A DNA stretch of 64,000 nt, taken from assembly GCA_049516835.1 (NCBI GenBank), contig JBEKSR010000028.1:1-64000 (forward strand). Direction: 5' to 3'. Every line of letters starts with the position of its first letter. The first letter of the stretch is position 1. Shown here piece after piece: positions 15,951 to 25,649 of this stretch. The position numbers and the translations under genes are program-made. The DNA comes from Fen-178 sp049516835 (lineage in GTDB: Bacteria > Acidobacteriota > Terriglobia > Bryobacterales > Bryobacteraceae). The notes below the pieces were generated by a model. The model saw only the letters and a list, made by a program, of their open reading frames with translations, did no database searches and was not told where the DNA came from.

Positions 15951-16129
15951 GGTAACAAACCGGCCGTGGCGGAAGTTTTACTATGGAGCATGGCCCGTGA
16001 ATTGCCGATAGAGGTATTGGGTCCGCTTGTGCAGCGGCGCGGCGTCCACTACAATCGGAACGAGTGGATGCAGGCCCATGGGTGGAACGTCGGTCGCGTC
16101 CGGCGCATCCATTAAGAGGGAGTAACTGT

Positions 16130-16438
16130 GTGGAAGAGCCATTGAAGCACCTCATGCAGGAATTGGGAAACGCGATCAACGATTCCCTTTCCGAGTCCGA
16201 CCGGATCGCGGAGGCGATCGGCGAGATCAAGAAAGCCGGTTACGACGTTTTCCTGGTTTTGGAGGCGACGATCGGCTTCAACCGGAGGGACGACAGCAGC
16301 GCCGATGAGGAACCAGAGATCGAGGTGAGCGAGGAGCCCAGACGGGGTTTCGAAGCCACTGGCAAGATCAAGTTCACCACGCAGGACCACCGCTTTTTGC
16401 GAGCGCTCAAGATTGCGGTGGATGACGAGAACCGCTGA
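16130..16438 (+). CDS. Small acidic protein, unknown function
   Basis: The frame starts at GTG, about eight bases after GAGGGAG. The 102-residue product has a helical N-terminus (LKHLMQELGNAINDSLSESD), a strand-forming core (GYDVFLVLEATIGF), an acidic linker rich in Glu/Asp, and a C-terminal FTTQDHRFLRALKIAVDDE. No family recognised. An extension to an upstream ATG lacks a ribosome binding site. Confidence 0.6.
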   Translation: MEEPLKHLMQELGNAINDSLSESDRIAEAIGEIKKAGYDVFLVLEATIGFNRRDDSSADEEPEIEVSEEPRRGFEATGKIKFTTQDHRFLRALKIAVDDENR

Positions 16439-16475
16439 TCGCGCGAGGCGGATCAGCCCGGCATTTCGCGGTTCA

Positions 16476-17528
16476 TCAGCGAAGCACTTCCCGATAGACG
16501 TCCCAGGTTTCGCGGGCCGCCTTCTCCCAAGTGAAGAGGCGGGCGCGCGCCATGCCGCGCCCGGCCAAGTCCCGTCTCAAATCCTCTTCCCGAGCCAAGA
16601 GGCGCAGCGCCGCGCCGAGGGACTCGGTGTCTCCGGGCTCGACCAGGACAGCAGCGTCGCCCGCCACTTCGGGGAGCGCCGAGCGGGTGGATGTGAGCAC
16701 CGGAGTTCCCGCCGCCATGGCTTCCAGCACGGGCATTCCGAAGCCTTCGTCGAGCGATGGGAAAGCAAAAATCATGGCCCGGCAATACCACCGGGCGAGC
16801 TCGTCCGGTGAGACGTAGCCAAGAACCGATATGCGGTCGCGGACGGGGCTTTGTTGGATGCGCTTGAGGATATCGGCCGAGCCGTATCCGAAGGAGCCGG
16901 CCAGCACCAGCCGCCAGCCGGGTTCGAGGGTTTCGAAGGCTTCCACCAGGCGCGCGATGTTCTTGCGCGGCTGGAGCGCGCCTACGTTCAAGACGACTTT
17001 TTCGCGGGGGGCGGGGGAATAGGGAAGGCCGCGGACACCGTGGTGGACCACCCGGACTTTGGAAGCCTCCACGCCGAGCAAAGAGACCACCGCGTTCCTG
17101 GTGAACGCGGAGACCGCGATGATGGCGGCCGAGCGGTGGGCCGCGTCGCGGGCCTGGGCGGCGAAGCGCGCACGGAATTCCGGGGTGGAGTACTCGCCGG
17201 TGAGGACGAACAGATCGTGAAATGTGGTGATGGCGCACCGCAAGGGGATTCGCGGCAGGCGCTGATTCAGGCCATGGAAGAGATCGGCGGCACGCGGACC
17301 GAGCGGCTCGGCGAGCAGGCGCCGCCGGGCATTGGCCGGGAGCGGATGGGCCCAGGAGCGCCAGTAGCCGTGCGGCCGGTAGCAGAAATCGAAGCGCGCT
17401 TGCGGATGGGAGGCGGCCAGGCCGAGCAGGATCTCGTGCGAATAAAGGCCCACTCCGGAGAGGCCGCCTCCCACGCTGTAGGTGGCGTCCAAGGCGATTT
17501 CGGGCGATTCACCCAAAAAGACGGACAT
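16476..17528 (-). CDS. Glycosyltransferase family 4 (GT4)
   Basis: The 350-residue protein has the GT-B fold signatures of GT4: an N-terminal donor-loop region (YSVGGGLSGVGLYSHEILLGL), the linker VVHHGV, LNVGALQPRKNIARLVEAF, and the C-terminal E-x7-E motif in FPSLDEGFGMPVLEAMAAG. It transfers a sugar from a nucleotide donor, probably to a cell-surface glycan or lipid. It starts 36 bases after the sigma-54 activator gene, same strand. Confidence 0.88.
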   Translation of the reverse strand: MSVFLGESPEIALDATYSVGGGLSGVGLYSHEILLGLAASHPQARFDFCYRPHGYWRSWAHPLPANARRRLLAEPLGPRAADLFHGLNQRLPRIPLRCAITTFHDLFVLTGEYSTPEFRARFAAQARDAAHRSAAIIAVSAFTRNAVVSLLGVEASKVRVVHHGVRGLPYSPAPREKVVLNVGALQPRKNIARLVEAFETLEPGWRLVLAGSFGYGSADILKRIQQSPVRDRISVLGYVSPDELARWYCRAMIFAFPSLDEGFGMPVLEAMAAGTPVLTSTRSALPEVAGDAAVLVEPGDTESLGAALRLLAREEDLRRDLAGRGMARARLFTWEKAARETWDVYREVLR

Positions 17529-17564
17529 AGATCCATGGTTTCCGATGGCGGTTTGGCCATGCCG

Positions 17565-18575
17565 CTACAGTCCGTATTCTTTCACCTTTCGGTACAGAGT
17601 GGTACGGCCAATGCCCAGGAGGCGGGCGGCCTTGGCGCGCTCTCCTTGGGTGGCGGCCAGCGCGTTGGCGATAGCCTGCTTTTCGCTTTCGGGGATGGAG
17701 ATGACGGGCGATTTGGGCGCGACGTCGAAGTGCGGCAGCCCTCCCAGCGGTCCATCCAGGTTCGCGAGAGCGCCGGAGAGGCTCCGCAACCCGCAGGACG
17801 CGCGCTGGTATTGCAGGGCCGAGGGCAGGTCGGCCATCTGCAACGCGCCTTCGGAGTGAAGGGCGGCCATGCGGTCCAGGCAGTGCTGTAACTCGCGGAC
17901 GTTGCCTGGCCAGTCGTAGGAGAGGAGCGCCGCCAGAAGGTCTTCGTCAAAACGGACCGCGGGCAAGCCCGCGGCGTGCCCCGCGTCGAGGAAGTGTTCG
18001 ATCAGCAGCGGGATGTCCTGCTTGTGTTCGCGCAGGGGCGGCAGGTGAACCACCACCACGTTGAGGCGATAGAAGAGGTCCTGACGAAAGCGGCCGGCGG
18101 CGACCTCCGCCCGGAGGTCGCGATGGGTGGCGGCCATGATGCGGAGATCGACCTTGCGCCAGTGCAAAGCGCCGACCGCGCGGAACTCGCCTTCCTGGAT
18201 GAGGCGGAGCAACTTGACCTGCATTTCGAGCGGGAGATCGCCGATTTCGTCGAAGAAGGCGGTGCCGCCGTCGGCCAGCTCGACAAGTCCCTTCTTGTTT
18301 TCGACGGCGCCGCTGAAAGCGCCCTTGACGTGGCCGAACAACTCGCTTTCCATGAGCGTGCCGACCAGCGAGCCGCAGTCGATGGGGACGAACTCACCGC
18401 GCGGGTTGGCGTTGTGCACGGCCCGCGCCACCAGCTCTTTGCCGGTTCCGCTCTCTCCCAGCAGCAGCACCGAAAGCCGGTTGCGCGAAGCCTTCGTAAT
18501 GAGCCGCCGGAGGGCGCTGATCTGCGGCGACTGGCCCACCAGAGCGTGAGCGCAGCCCGTCGCGAGCCGATTCAT
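17565..18575 (-). CDS. Sigma-54-dependent activator (AAA+ and Fis-type HTH)
   Basis: The 336-residue protein begins directly with the AAA+ domain: Walker A GESGTGKE, the sigma-54 contact loop GAFSGA (a variant of GAFTGA), Walker B FFDEIG, and the sensor region RQDLFYRLNVV. It ends with a Fis-type HTH (IANALAATQGERAKAARLLG and TTLYRKVKEYGL). There is no receiver, GAF or PAS domain, so activity is controlled by expression or a partner, as in PspF. Neighbours are RlpA upstream and GT4 downstream, which hints at envelope control. Confidence 0.88.
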   Translation of the reverse strand: MNRLATGCAHALVGQSPQISALRRLITKASRNRLSVLLLGESGTGKELVARAVHNANPRGEFVPIDCGSLVGTLMESELFGHVKGAFSGAVENKKGLVELADGGTAFFDEIGDLPLEMQVKLLRLIQEGEFRAVGALHWRKVDLRIMAATHRDLRAEVAAGRFRQDLFYRLNVVVVHLPPLREHKQDIPLLIEHFLDAGHAAGLPAVRFDEDLLAALLSYDWPGNVRELQHCLDRMAALHSEGALQMADLPSALQYQRASCGLRSLSGALANLDGPLGGLPHFDVAPKSPVISIPESEKQAIANALAATQGERAKAARLLGIGRTTLYRKVKEYGL

Positions 18576-18587
18576 GGGACACCTCGA

Positions 18588-19268
18588 CTACATCGAATCA
18601 ACTCGTACAACGAAGGCAGCGGATTTCTCACCTAATTCCTTACGAATCCGCTCAGCCAGGCCGTTGGCGCCCTCCTCGGTGGCCTCGGAGCCGGCCAGCA
18701 CGCGCCACAAATCGGGGGTATCCGCGCGCTGGACCAGGCGCGCCGAGCCATAGCGGGACTGCATTTCGGCGCGCAGGCGCTCGGCGTTGGCGCGATAGCG
18801 GAACGCGCCCACCTGAACGGCGAAGACGGCGGGCGGGACGTATTCGGGGGTGCGCATCACCTCGAGGCGGACGCGGGCGATACCCGGACCGATCATGTCG
18901 ATGGCGCGCGCGGCAGCGTGGGAGAGATCGATGATGCGGCCCTCGACAAAGGGGCCGCGGTCGGTGACGCGAACTTCCACAGTCTTGCTATTGTCGAGGT
19001 TGACGACCCGGAGCCACGTGTCGAAGGGGAGAGTGCGGTGGGCGGCGGTCAGCTTCTCCATGTCGTAGATCTCGCCATTGGCGGCAAGCCGGCCGTGGTA
19101 GGGGTGGCCGTACCAACTGGCCACACCGGTCTCGGTGTACGCGGGTTTGGGCGCGGCCGATGGCGCCGGCGCCGGCGGTGGTGGGATGCGCCGGGCGTGC
19201 TTCTTGTGCCCGCAGCCGGCCAGCAGGATGGCCGCCAGCATGATCGCCACGGAGGGTCGTAGGTACAT
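18588..19268 (-). CDS. rlpA: RlpA-like septal lytic transglycosylase lipoprotein
   Basis: The 226-residue protein has a lipobox (LLAGC, Cys about residue 19), a Pro-rich linker, the double-psi beta-barrel RlpA domain (TGVASWYGHPYHGRLAANGE; VRVTDRGPF; IIDLSHAAARAI) and a C-terminal SPOR domain (FAVQVGAFRYRANAERLRAE). RlpA cleaves denuded glycan strands at the division septum, located by SPOR. The catalytic Asp in TDRGPF is present. The sigma-54 activator gene follows by 12 bases, probably in one transcript. Confidence 0.9.
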   Translation of the reverse strand: MYLRPSVAIMLAAILLAGCGHKKHARRIPPPPAPAPSAAPKPAYTETGVASWYGHPYHGRLAANGEIYDMEKLTAAHRTLPFDTWLRVVNLDNSKTVEVRVTDRGPFVEGRIIDLSHAAARAIDMIGPGIARVRLEVMRTPEYVPPAVFAVQVGAFRYRANAERLRAEMQSRYGSARLVQRADTPDLWRVLAGSEATEEGANGLAERIRKELGEKSAAFVVRVDSM

Positions 19269-19323
19269 GTTTACCGGGGGCTTAAGTCATCTTATCGTAA
19301 AGGAAGCGGCTTCGGCCGCCGAT

Positions 19324-19674
19324 ATGACAAGTATGCAGGAACGGCGCTCGGAAATTCGCATGTTGTGCGCAGACATGGTGGAGGTCTGCTGGAAAGACCA
19401 GGCGGGCAGGACGCGGAAGGCCACCGGCCTTCTGGAGGACATTTCCGCATGCGGCGCCTGCCTGCAATTGGAAACGGCCGTGCCGCTGGAGGCGGAGATC
19501 CATTGGAAATCTCCCCAGCAGGAGTTTGCCGGGCGCGTTCGGTATTGCGTATACCAGGAGATCGGATACTTTGTCGGGGTGGAATTCGAACCGGAATCAA
19601 GGTGGTCGAAGGAGACGTATCAGCCGCAACACCTGCTGGACTTGCAGCGGCTGATGGGGCGCGGAAAGAAATAG
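19324..19674 (+). CDS. PilZ domain protein
   Basis: The 116-residue protein is a single PilZ domain: the RRSEIR basic motif near the start and DISACGACL matching the D/NxSxxG c-di-GMP site. It probably binds c-di-GMP, although the RxxxR spacing is only approximate. The start MTSMQERRSEIR is chosen; a longer frame reaches into the divergent rlpA gene. A second ATG lies three codons on. Confidence 0.75.
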   Translation: MTSMQERRSEIRMLCADMVEVCWKDQAGRTRKATGLLEDISACGACLQLETAVPLEAEIHWKSPQQEFAGRVRYCVYQEIGYFVGVEFEPESRWSKETYQPQHLLDLQRLMGRGKK

Positions 19675-19762
19675 GCGCGGAGGCGGCGAAGCGGCGGTGC
19701 GGGATCGCGCCGCGCGGAAACGTCGGCTTGCACGCATCCGCGCGGCGCTGGCCTGCCGCGGA

Positions 19763-21856
19763 TCAGAAGTTCAGATCCTCGGGCAGAACCTTCGGAACGA
19801 AGAACAGGTCGCCCAAGTAGGGCGGGCACAGCAGGTTATTGACGTAGGGTACTTTTCGCCCATCGCTAGAAAGAAACATGGCCATCTGCGTCTGGAAGGC
19901 CCGCGCCACGACGACCGATGCGGCCGAGGTGTAGAAATCGAACCCAAAGTCGTGCGGATCGGCGCTCAAGCGCATGTTGGGAAGCCAGGCCATGTCCGTG
20001 CGGAACAGCGAGACCGAACCGGGCGCGTTGGCCGCGCGGACGACGGCGGTCTCGAAAGGGTTCGGAAGGGTCAAATCGCCCCAAGCGAACTGGAACAGAA
20101 CCGGCTTTGGAGAAACGCCTGGCAAAGGCGACCAGCTCAAGTGTGGCGCGAATGACAGCGCATCGCCCAGCATGTTGTTCCACTCGATGCGTTCCAACAC
20201 CTCCTGGATGGCGATGGCCCCAGGCACGTCGATGATGCGCACCGGCTGATTACGAAGGGTGAGGGCTGCGTTGAAATCCGGTCCGGGCCGATTGATCAGG
20301 ACGGGCTGGCGGTAAGCGAGCATGGCGAGAACCACCAAGCGGTTTAACGGCGACCACACGGCGCTCTCCACCATGGTTCCTGCGGCGCTATTCAGGACCG
20401 CCGACTGAATAGCCGGCTCGACGGCGTTCAGCACGCTGCCGACGAGACCGCCGAAGGAGTAGCCAACATAGAAGATGAGGTTGCGGGACAGGTCCACGGT
20501 TCCGTCGCCGTTTAAGTCTATTCCGGCCTGAATGGCGCGGATCAATTGCATGTTGTCGAGCGCGGTCTGACGGATGCAGTCGCGCATGCCGACAACCTGC
20601 GATCCGGCCACCATCACGCATCCTTCATAGGGGTCGATTGTGCCGTTGCCGTCGATATCCACGCCGCGTCCGGGCCGCGGCACCGACGTCACGCTGCCGG
20701 TCTTATCGGTGACGAGCATGGTGGTGGCCGCCCCATATCCGTTGCCGAAGTTGGTAATCGAAATGGTGGCGAAGCCGCGCGCCGCCATGGCGGAAGCCAG
20801 CCTGGCACCATTGAAGCCATCTCCGGGCATACCCATGCCGAAGACCACGACCGGATATCCGTCCGGAGGCGGAGGCGCCGCGGGAAGAAATGCGTTAAAG
20901 GCAACCTGCTGGGTGACCGGCGGCAGGGGGACATCCGCCAGGGTGGGCGTCGGCGGGATTACCAGTAGCTGGTTCAGGAACAGCGGAGACTGAATGGAAC
21001 CGAACGCAATCTGGCCAACCCCCGCCAGCAACTCGGGCCCAGGCACGGCGAGGTCCTGGAACTTGGAACTGCCGACGTCGGCGTGGAGCGTGATCTTGGA
21101 GATATTGGAAACCGGGAATACGGCCCGCGGCGTGGCCATCGCCAAACCTGGGTTGCTGGTCTGGATGGCCGCGCGCGCCTTTTCCATCCAGATGGTGGCG
21201 CTCAGCGTAGTGAACACCGAAGCGGCGACGATGTCCTGAGGCGCCAGGCGCGGCCCCGCCCGGCCCACTGCCATCGCGACCTGGTCGCAATACGCGCCCG
21301 GCTGTTGCAGGCAGGTGAGAAAGGCCGCATCGGTTTCCACGGGGTCGCCCTTGAGGTCTTTCACCGCCGAGGTGACGAGAAGGGCATAACGCCGGTGTTG
21401 GGCGAGAAGCTGGTCCGGTTCGGCATAGGCGGTGTTGGTGGCCGGATCATACTCGATTTTGTTGATGGGTGTGATAGTGCCGAACGGCTGCTGGCCCTGC
21501 TCTTCGGTGGTGAGCAGGTTGAGCCAGTAGATGAAGACGCCGTCTTTCAGGGTGTCGGGGTTCACGGCCGCGGAAAACCGCACGCGGAGACGCGGCTCCA
21601 GACTGAAGCCATCCAGTTGGTTGACGATGGCGAGCTCCGCACAGGTGCTGGGCTCTTTGGAGCAGTCGGGCATGGGCAGGTTGATGCGCAGGCCGGTTTT
21701 CTGACCGGAATCGGCTACGGTTAGCGCGTCGGAGGGAAAGGGACCGACGGCGGGCGAAGTGGGGTCGAAGCGGACCTTGACCCCGGCTGCCTGGACGGCG
21801 GAGGCCGCCAGGAGCGCGGTTAGGGACAGTTGAAGCAGGTAGTAACGGCAGGCCAT
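19763..21856 (-). CDS. Large secreted alpha/beta-hydrolase with Ig-like N-terminus
   Basis: The 697-residue protein has a signal peptide (MACRYYLLQLSLTALLAASAVQA). Residues about 25-200 resemble a Big_5/virulence-lipase N-terminal domain. A hydrolase domain follows, with DGYPVVVFGMGMPGDGFNGA and the nucleophile elbow GYSFGG. Calcium-loop-like motifs (DIDGNGTIDPYEG; DLNGDGTVDLS) are inserted before the elbow. The ATG has GAGGAG upstream; the frame is open further upstream without meaning. Probably an exported esterase or lipase. Confidence 0.75.
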   Translation of the reverse strand: MACRYYLLQLSLTALLAASAVQAAGVKVRFDPTSPAVGPFPSDALTVADSGQKTGLRINLPMPDCSKEPSTCAELAIVNQLDGFSLEPRLRVRFSAAVNPDTLKDGVFIYWLNLLTTEEQGQQPFGTITPINKIEYDPATNTAYAEPDQLLAQHRRYALLVTSAVKDLKGDPVETDAAFLTCLQQPGAYCDQVAMAVGRAGPRLAPQDIVAASVFTTLSATIWMEKARAAIQTSNPGLAMATPRAVFPVSNISKITLHADVGSSKFQDLAVPGPELLAGVGQIAFGSIQSPLFLNQLLVIPPTPTLADVPLPPVTQQVAFNAFLPAAPPPPDGYPVVVFGMGMPGDGFNGARLASAMAARGFATISITNFGNGYGAATTMLVTDKTGSVTSVPRPGRGVDIDGNGTIDPYEGCVMVAGSQVVGMRDCIRQTALDNMQLIRAIQAGIDLNGDGTVDLSRNLIFYVGYSFGGLVGSVLNAVEPAIQSAVLNSAAGTMVESAVWSPLNRLVVLAMLAYRQPVLINRPGPDFNAALTLRNQPVRIIDVPGAIAIQEVLERIEWNNMLGDALSFAPHLSWSPLPGVSPKPVLFQFAWGDLTLPNPFETAVVRAANAPGSVSLFRTDMAWLPNMRLSADPHDFGFDFYTSAASVVVARAFQTQMAMFLSSDGRKVPYVNNLLCPPYLGDLFFVPKVLPEDLNF

Positions 21857-21973
21857 TTTGGAACTCCTCGGCGGAAGCTTAACGGCTGCGCGCGGCCGGT
21901 GAAAGCGGCAACATGCGACACTCCGTCCGTGCCGCGCGTTGCCGCATGTTGACGCCGGGTGTAGAATCGCTCC

Positions 21974-24040
21974 GTGAGATCTGCATCTCCTAGGAAGGCT
22001 GGACCGGTCCCCGTGGCCAAGGACCGGCTGGATTGCTGGAAGGAAATCGCCAGTTACCTGAAGCGCGACGTGCGCACGGTGCAGCGTTGGGAACGCGACT
22101 TCGGGCTGCCAGTGCAGAGGCTTCCAGGAGGCCCGAAGGCGGGCGTCTTCGCCATGCGGGCGGAGTTGGACCGGTGGCTGAAAAGCAATCCGGAATCCCG
22201 CGGCGGGCATGCTGCCGGGTCCGCCCCACGACGCCGGCGCATCCTCTGGGCCGTGTGCGGCGCGTGCGGGCTCATACTCCTGGCTGTGTTGGCATACGGT
22301 TTTGCCGTGGCGCACAATCCGCAAATGCTGATTCTTCAGAACTCGCAGTTCACGCCGTTTGCCACCTCGTCTGCGGTCCAGATCTGCGCGGCCTGGTCGC
22401 CGGACGGCAAGAGCATCGCGTTTATCGGCAGGGCGTCGGGATTCCCGCAACTGTTCGTCCAAGGGATCGACAGCTCGAGTCCGGCCGCGATCACGGGGCC
22501 GGAGGTCACCTTGATCGGTGGCGCAGATCCGGTCTGGTGCCGGGCACCCTTCTGGAGTCCGGATTCCCAGTGGCTATACTTCTTCGGGGCGTCGAGCGGC
22601 AAAGCTGGGATCCTCCGCGTGTCGGCGGGCGGTGGACAGGCGGCTTCCATCCAGGCGGGGGCCGTGGCGGGGACCATCTCCCCGGATGGGAAGACTCTGG
22701 TGTTCCTGGCGCAGTCGCCGGAGGACCGGAAACTGAGAGTCTGGACGGCCAGCCCTCCCGAGGGCCAACGCCGGCTGTACGAACCGGTCCCAATTGAAGC
22801 CAGCTCATTCAGCAATATTCCCTTGCTCGCCTTTGCTCCCGATGGGAAGAAGATTCTCTCGATGCTCACGGTCAAGCCCGACACCGCCTACCGGCTTCTG
22901 CCGTGGCCGCCGGGTCCCAGCCGTCGGATCTTCGCGAAAGCCGAACGTGCGGTCGGGGCTCCGGGCCTCGCGTGGATGCCGGATTCGCGGCACTTGGTGT
23001 TTTCGGCGGAAACGCTGCTAGGCATGGCGGACGCTCAGAGCGGCCGCTACTGGCCCATCGCCATCCAGCACCAGCCGATGCGGAATCCCACGGTTTCACC
23101 GGACGGTTCGCGAGTGGCCTACCAATCCGGGCTGTCTCATGCCGACGTGATCGCGGTTCTGTTGGACGGAGGTCCCATCCGGACACTGCTGGGAAGCATG
23201 CGGACCGAGCAGGAGCCGGCGGCTTCGCCGGTTGCGCCGCAGGTAGTCTACGTGACCGACAAGCGGAGTCGGTCGGCGGAGATCTGGATCAAAGACTTGG
23301 CGCAAGGCTGGGACCGCCCGCTGGTATCCCCGCGCGATGTGCGCGTGCGGGGGGAAGAAGCGCAGTTGCTGCTGGCGCCGGTGTTCTCTCCCGATGGCCG
23401 CCGGGTCGCTTTCACGGCGATCTCGCCAGCGGGTTCGGCCATCTTCACGGTCCCTGCCGCTGGAGGCTCGCCGGTTCGCGCGAGGGGAGGCGCCGAGATG
23501 TGGGAGACTGCTCCGACGTGGTCCCCCGACGGTGAGTGGCTGGCATTTCGGAGTCTCTCGGGGGGCCAAGGACGCCTTGTCAAAGTGCGCTTGGGCAGTG
23601 CCGGCCCGGTGGAAGAGATTGCCGCAGGTTGTATGGGGAACGTCATGCCCGAATGGTCGCCGACTGGCGAGTGGATCGCCTTTTTGGGTGCAGGTTGCCA
23701 GACCATTCTGGTTAGTCCCGATGGAAAGACCACGCGTCCGCTCGGCGGTAGCGGTGTGGTGGCTTGGGCGCGCGATGGCAAAACGCTGTATCGCGTGGAC
23801 CCGGATAGGCACGCACTGATCGCGGTCGATATCGCGACGGGCACCGGGCGCGTACTGCGCGACGTGGGCGATTTGATTCCTTATTCCGGACCGCAGCCGG
23901 GACTGCGCGCGTCGCTGACGAGCGACGGCAGCAGCATCGTTTATTCCGTGCTGCGTCCGCGGGAGGAGATCTGGGTCATGGAAAACGTCCGCATTCAAGA
24001 GCCGTGGTACGCGTGGCTGCTGCCCCTGGGGCGGCGGTAG
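21974..24040 (+). CDS. HTH, membrane anchor and TolB-like propeller sensor
   Basis: The 688-residue protein starts with a DNA-binding region (DCWKEIASYLKRDVRTVQRW, then AGVFAMRAELDRWL), followed by one transmembrane helix (ILWAVCGACGLILLAVLAYGF) and a long PD40/TolB beta-propeller with repeats such as AAWSPDGKSIAF, PFWSPDSQWLYF, PVFSPDGRRVAF and PEWSPTGEWIAF. A cytoplasmic HTH and periplasmic propeller suggest a one-component membrane sensor; such fusions are common in Acidobacteria. GTG is taken as the start, with no strong ribosome site; a GTG at 22013 is an alternative. The divergent neighbour is the secreted hydrolase. Confidence 0.8.
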   Translation: MRSASPRKAGPVPVAKDRLDCWKEIASYLKRDVRTVQRWERDFGLPVQRLPGGPKAGVFAMRAELDRWLKSNPESRGGHAAGSAPRRRRILWAVCGACGLILLAVLAYGFAVAHNPQMLILQNSQFTPFATSSAVQICAAWSPDGKSIAFIGRASGFPQLFVQGIDSSSPAAITGPEVTLIGGADPVWCRAPFWSPDSQWLYFFGASSGKAGILRVSAGGGQAASIQAGAVAGTISPDGKTLVFLAQSPEDRKLRVWTASPPEGQRRLYEPVPIEASSFSNIPLLAFAPDGKKILSMLTVKPDTAYRLLPWPPGPSRRIFAKAERAVGAPGLAWMPDSRHLVFSAETLLGMADAQSGRYWPIAIQHQPMRNPTVSPDGSRVAYQSGLSHADVIAVLLDGGPIRTLLGSMRTEQEPAASPVAPQVVYVTDKRSRSAEIWIKDLAQGWDRPLVSPRDVRVRGEEAQLLLAPVFSPDGRRVAFTAISPAGSAIFTVPAAGGSPVRARGGAEMWETAPTWSPDGEWLAFRSLSGGQGRLVKVRLGSAGPVEEIAAGCMGNVMPEWSPTGEWIAFLGAGCQTILVSPDGKTTRPLGGSGVVAWARDGKTLYRVDPDRHALIAVDIATGTGRVLRDVGDLIPYSGPQPGLRASLTSDGSSIVYSVLRPREEIWVMENVRIQEPWYAWLLPLGRR

Positions 24041-24044
24041 GGGG

Positions 24045-24164
24045 GTGGGGCAGCCAATCCTGGCTGCAGCCGGCTTTCAGCCGGCGACTGCGGGGATCGG
24101 ATACTCTCACATCCCGCGCAAGAGCCGCCTGAAAGGCGGCTGCAGGCAAGATTGCCTGCCCCAC
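24045..24164. repeat. Palindromic repeat element between convergent genes
   Basis: The element begins GTGGGGCAGCC and ends GCCTGCCCCAC. Inside each end is a smaller hairpin (GCCGGCTTTCAGCCGGC; GCCGCCTGAAAGGCGGC), giving a nested 120-base structure. It fills the gap between two convergent genes, so it may act as a bidirectional terminator. It looks like a non-autonomous dispersed element. Confidence 0.7.
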
Positions 24165-24173
24165 AGCGCGCAC

Positions 24174-25505
24174 TCACGGCCAGAACTTCAGGTACGGCTT
24201 GTTCTCGATCAAACGCAAGAGGTATAGCGCCACTTCCCGCGCATGATAATCGCCCCACATCGAAGACTCCGCCGCGGGCACGCGTCCCCCTTCGGGAACG
24301 GCGTCCCACCCGTTGGGCCGGTGATAGATGGAGTGCAGGATGAGCCCCTGGTGCTGGCCGCCGGTGCTCAGGTAGGGCTCGTCGAAAAGCGTGTTGCAGA
24401 CCGCAAGACCCGCTTGCCAGTACCGGTCATCGTGGAGACGGTGGCCTAGCCGCAACAGCCCCTGTGCGGCAATCGCGGCGGCCGAGCTGTCAACCGGCTC
24501 GTACGCATTGAACGGGTCCGCCGGCTTGGCGCGCCAGTCGCCCAACTGCGCGAGGCCGGGCGCGCCCGTGTCCCAATAAGGAATGCCATCGGGCGGGGTA
24601 TTTTCGATGTAGAAATCGCAGGTGGCGCGGGCGGCCTTCTCGAACACTCCCAGAACCGCATGTTGATCGGGCAGCGTGTCCAGAAACTCCAGTTGCTCGG
24701 CGAAACCGCACATGGCCCAGGCCAGGCCGCGCGTCCAGGTGCTGAAGGGCGAGTAGCCCTGCTGCGAATTGGGGCACCGGTAATGGCCGTCGTTGACGTT
24801 GAAGATGCTCTCGTGCGCCACCCTGCCGCGGACGTCATAGGCGTCGCGGCCCTCGCCGTAATAGACGGCGTACCGGGCCGTGGCGCGCGCGTGCTCGATC
24901 AGCCGATCGAGCAGCGAAATCCTGCGATCGCCCTCGCCCATCAGCGCGTGGCCAAGCAGGTGGCCGACCGCCAACGCGCGTAGCGTGCGGATGGTATCGA
25001 CGAACAGCGAGTGCGGCCCGTTGAAGGAATAGATGTAGCCGCCGCCATCGGCGGTCCGCGACCAGCGGGCGGCCTGCACCGCGCCGGAGCATTCGAGCGC
25101 CAGCTCGTTATAGCGGCGTTCCCAGTGGTTTTCCCCGATGCGCCCCTCGGCCATCAGGCGGAGCAGGTTTCCGTAGGTGCTGACATTGTTGAAGCCGTGG
25201 TCGTGAACGCCCGTGTGGGTGAGGTGCGGCGCCATGAGCGAGACGGTTCGATCGCGGCCGATTTCGAGGAACTCCCGCTCGCCGGTGGCGTCGAACTGGA
25301 GAATGGCCGCGCCAAACTGGAAGCCCTGCGTCCACTCGGTCCAGCCACGGCTGGTGTACTGCCCGTGAACGGTGAAGACCGGCGCGCCCCGGGCGGGATC
25401 CCAGGATTTTTCGAGGGAGCGGATCTTAGCGGCGGAGAGTTCGAAGAGCCGGCGCAGCTTGGGCGCCAGCGCCGCCGGCGTGAGGTCGGATCGCAAGTGG
25501 ACCAT
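24174..25505 (-). CDS. GH88-type unsaturated glucuronyl hydrolase
   Basis: The 443-residue protein fits the GH88/PF07470 alpha6/alpha6 barrel: HDHGFNNVSTYGNLL, carrying the first catalytic-type Asp, then QQGYSPFSTWTRGLAWAMCG and AYEPVDSSAAAIAAQGLL. It would remove unsaturated uronic acids left by polysaccharide lyases, from pectin, ulvan or glycosaminoglycans. No signal peptide is visible, so it is probably cytoplasmic. It is single-gene and convergent with the HTH-propeller gene. Confidence 0.8.
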   Translation of the reverse strand: MVHLRSDLTPAALAPKLRRLFELSAAKIRSLEKSWDPARGAPVFTVHGQYTSRGWTEWTQGFQFGAAILQFDATGEREFLEIGRDRTVSLMAPHLTHTGVHDHGFNNVSTYGNLLRLMAEGRIGENHWERRYNELALECSGAVQAARWSRTADGGGYIYSFNGPHSLFVDTIRTLRALAVGHLLGHALMGEGDRRISLLDRLIEHARATARYAVYYGEGRDAYDVRGRVAHESIFNVNDGHYRCPNSQQGYSPFSTWTRGLAWAMCGFAEQLEFLDTLPDQHAVLGVFEKAARATCDFYIENTPPDGIPYWDTGAPGLAQLGDWRAKPADPFNAYEPVDSSAAAIAAQGLLRLGHRLHDDRYWQAGLAVCNTLFDEPYLSTGGQHQGLILHSIYHRPNGWDAVPEGGRVPAAESSMWGDYHAREVALYLLRLIENKPYLKFWP

Positions 25506-25649
25506 TCATAGCAATCTTAACCTCTCTCTCCAGAAACCACGGGATTGAGTGAGAATCTTCCGGTCCGAACCGCACTACCACGGGGAGAAGGCCTGCCGCG
25601 CTAACCTGCAACCACGGCGGGTCATCCTGCTCCAAAGGAGCCTACGGCA

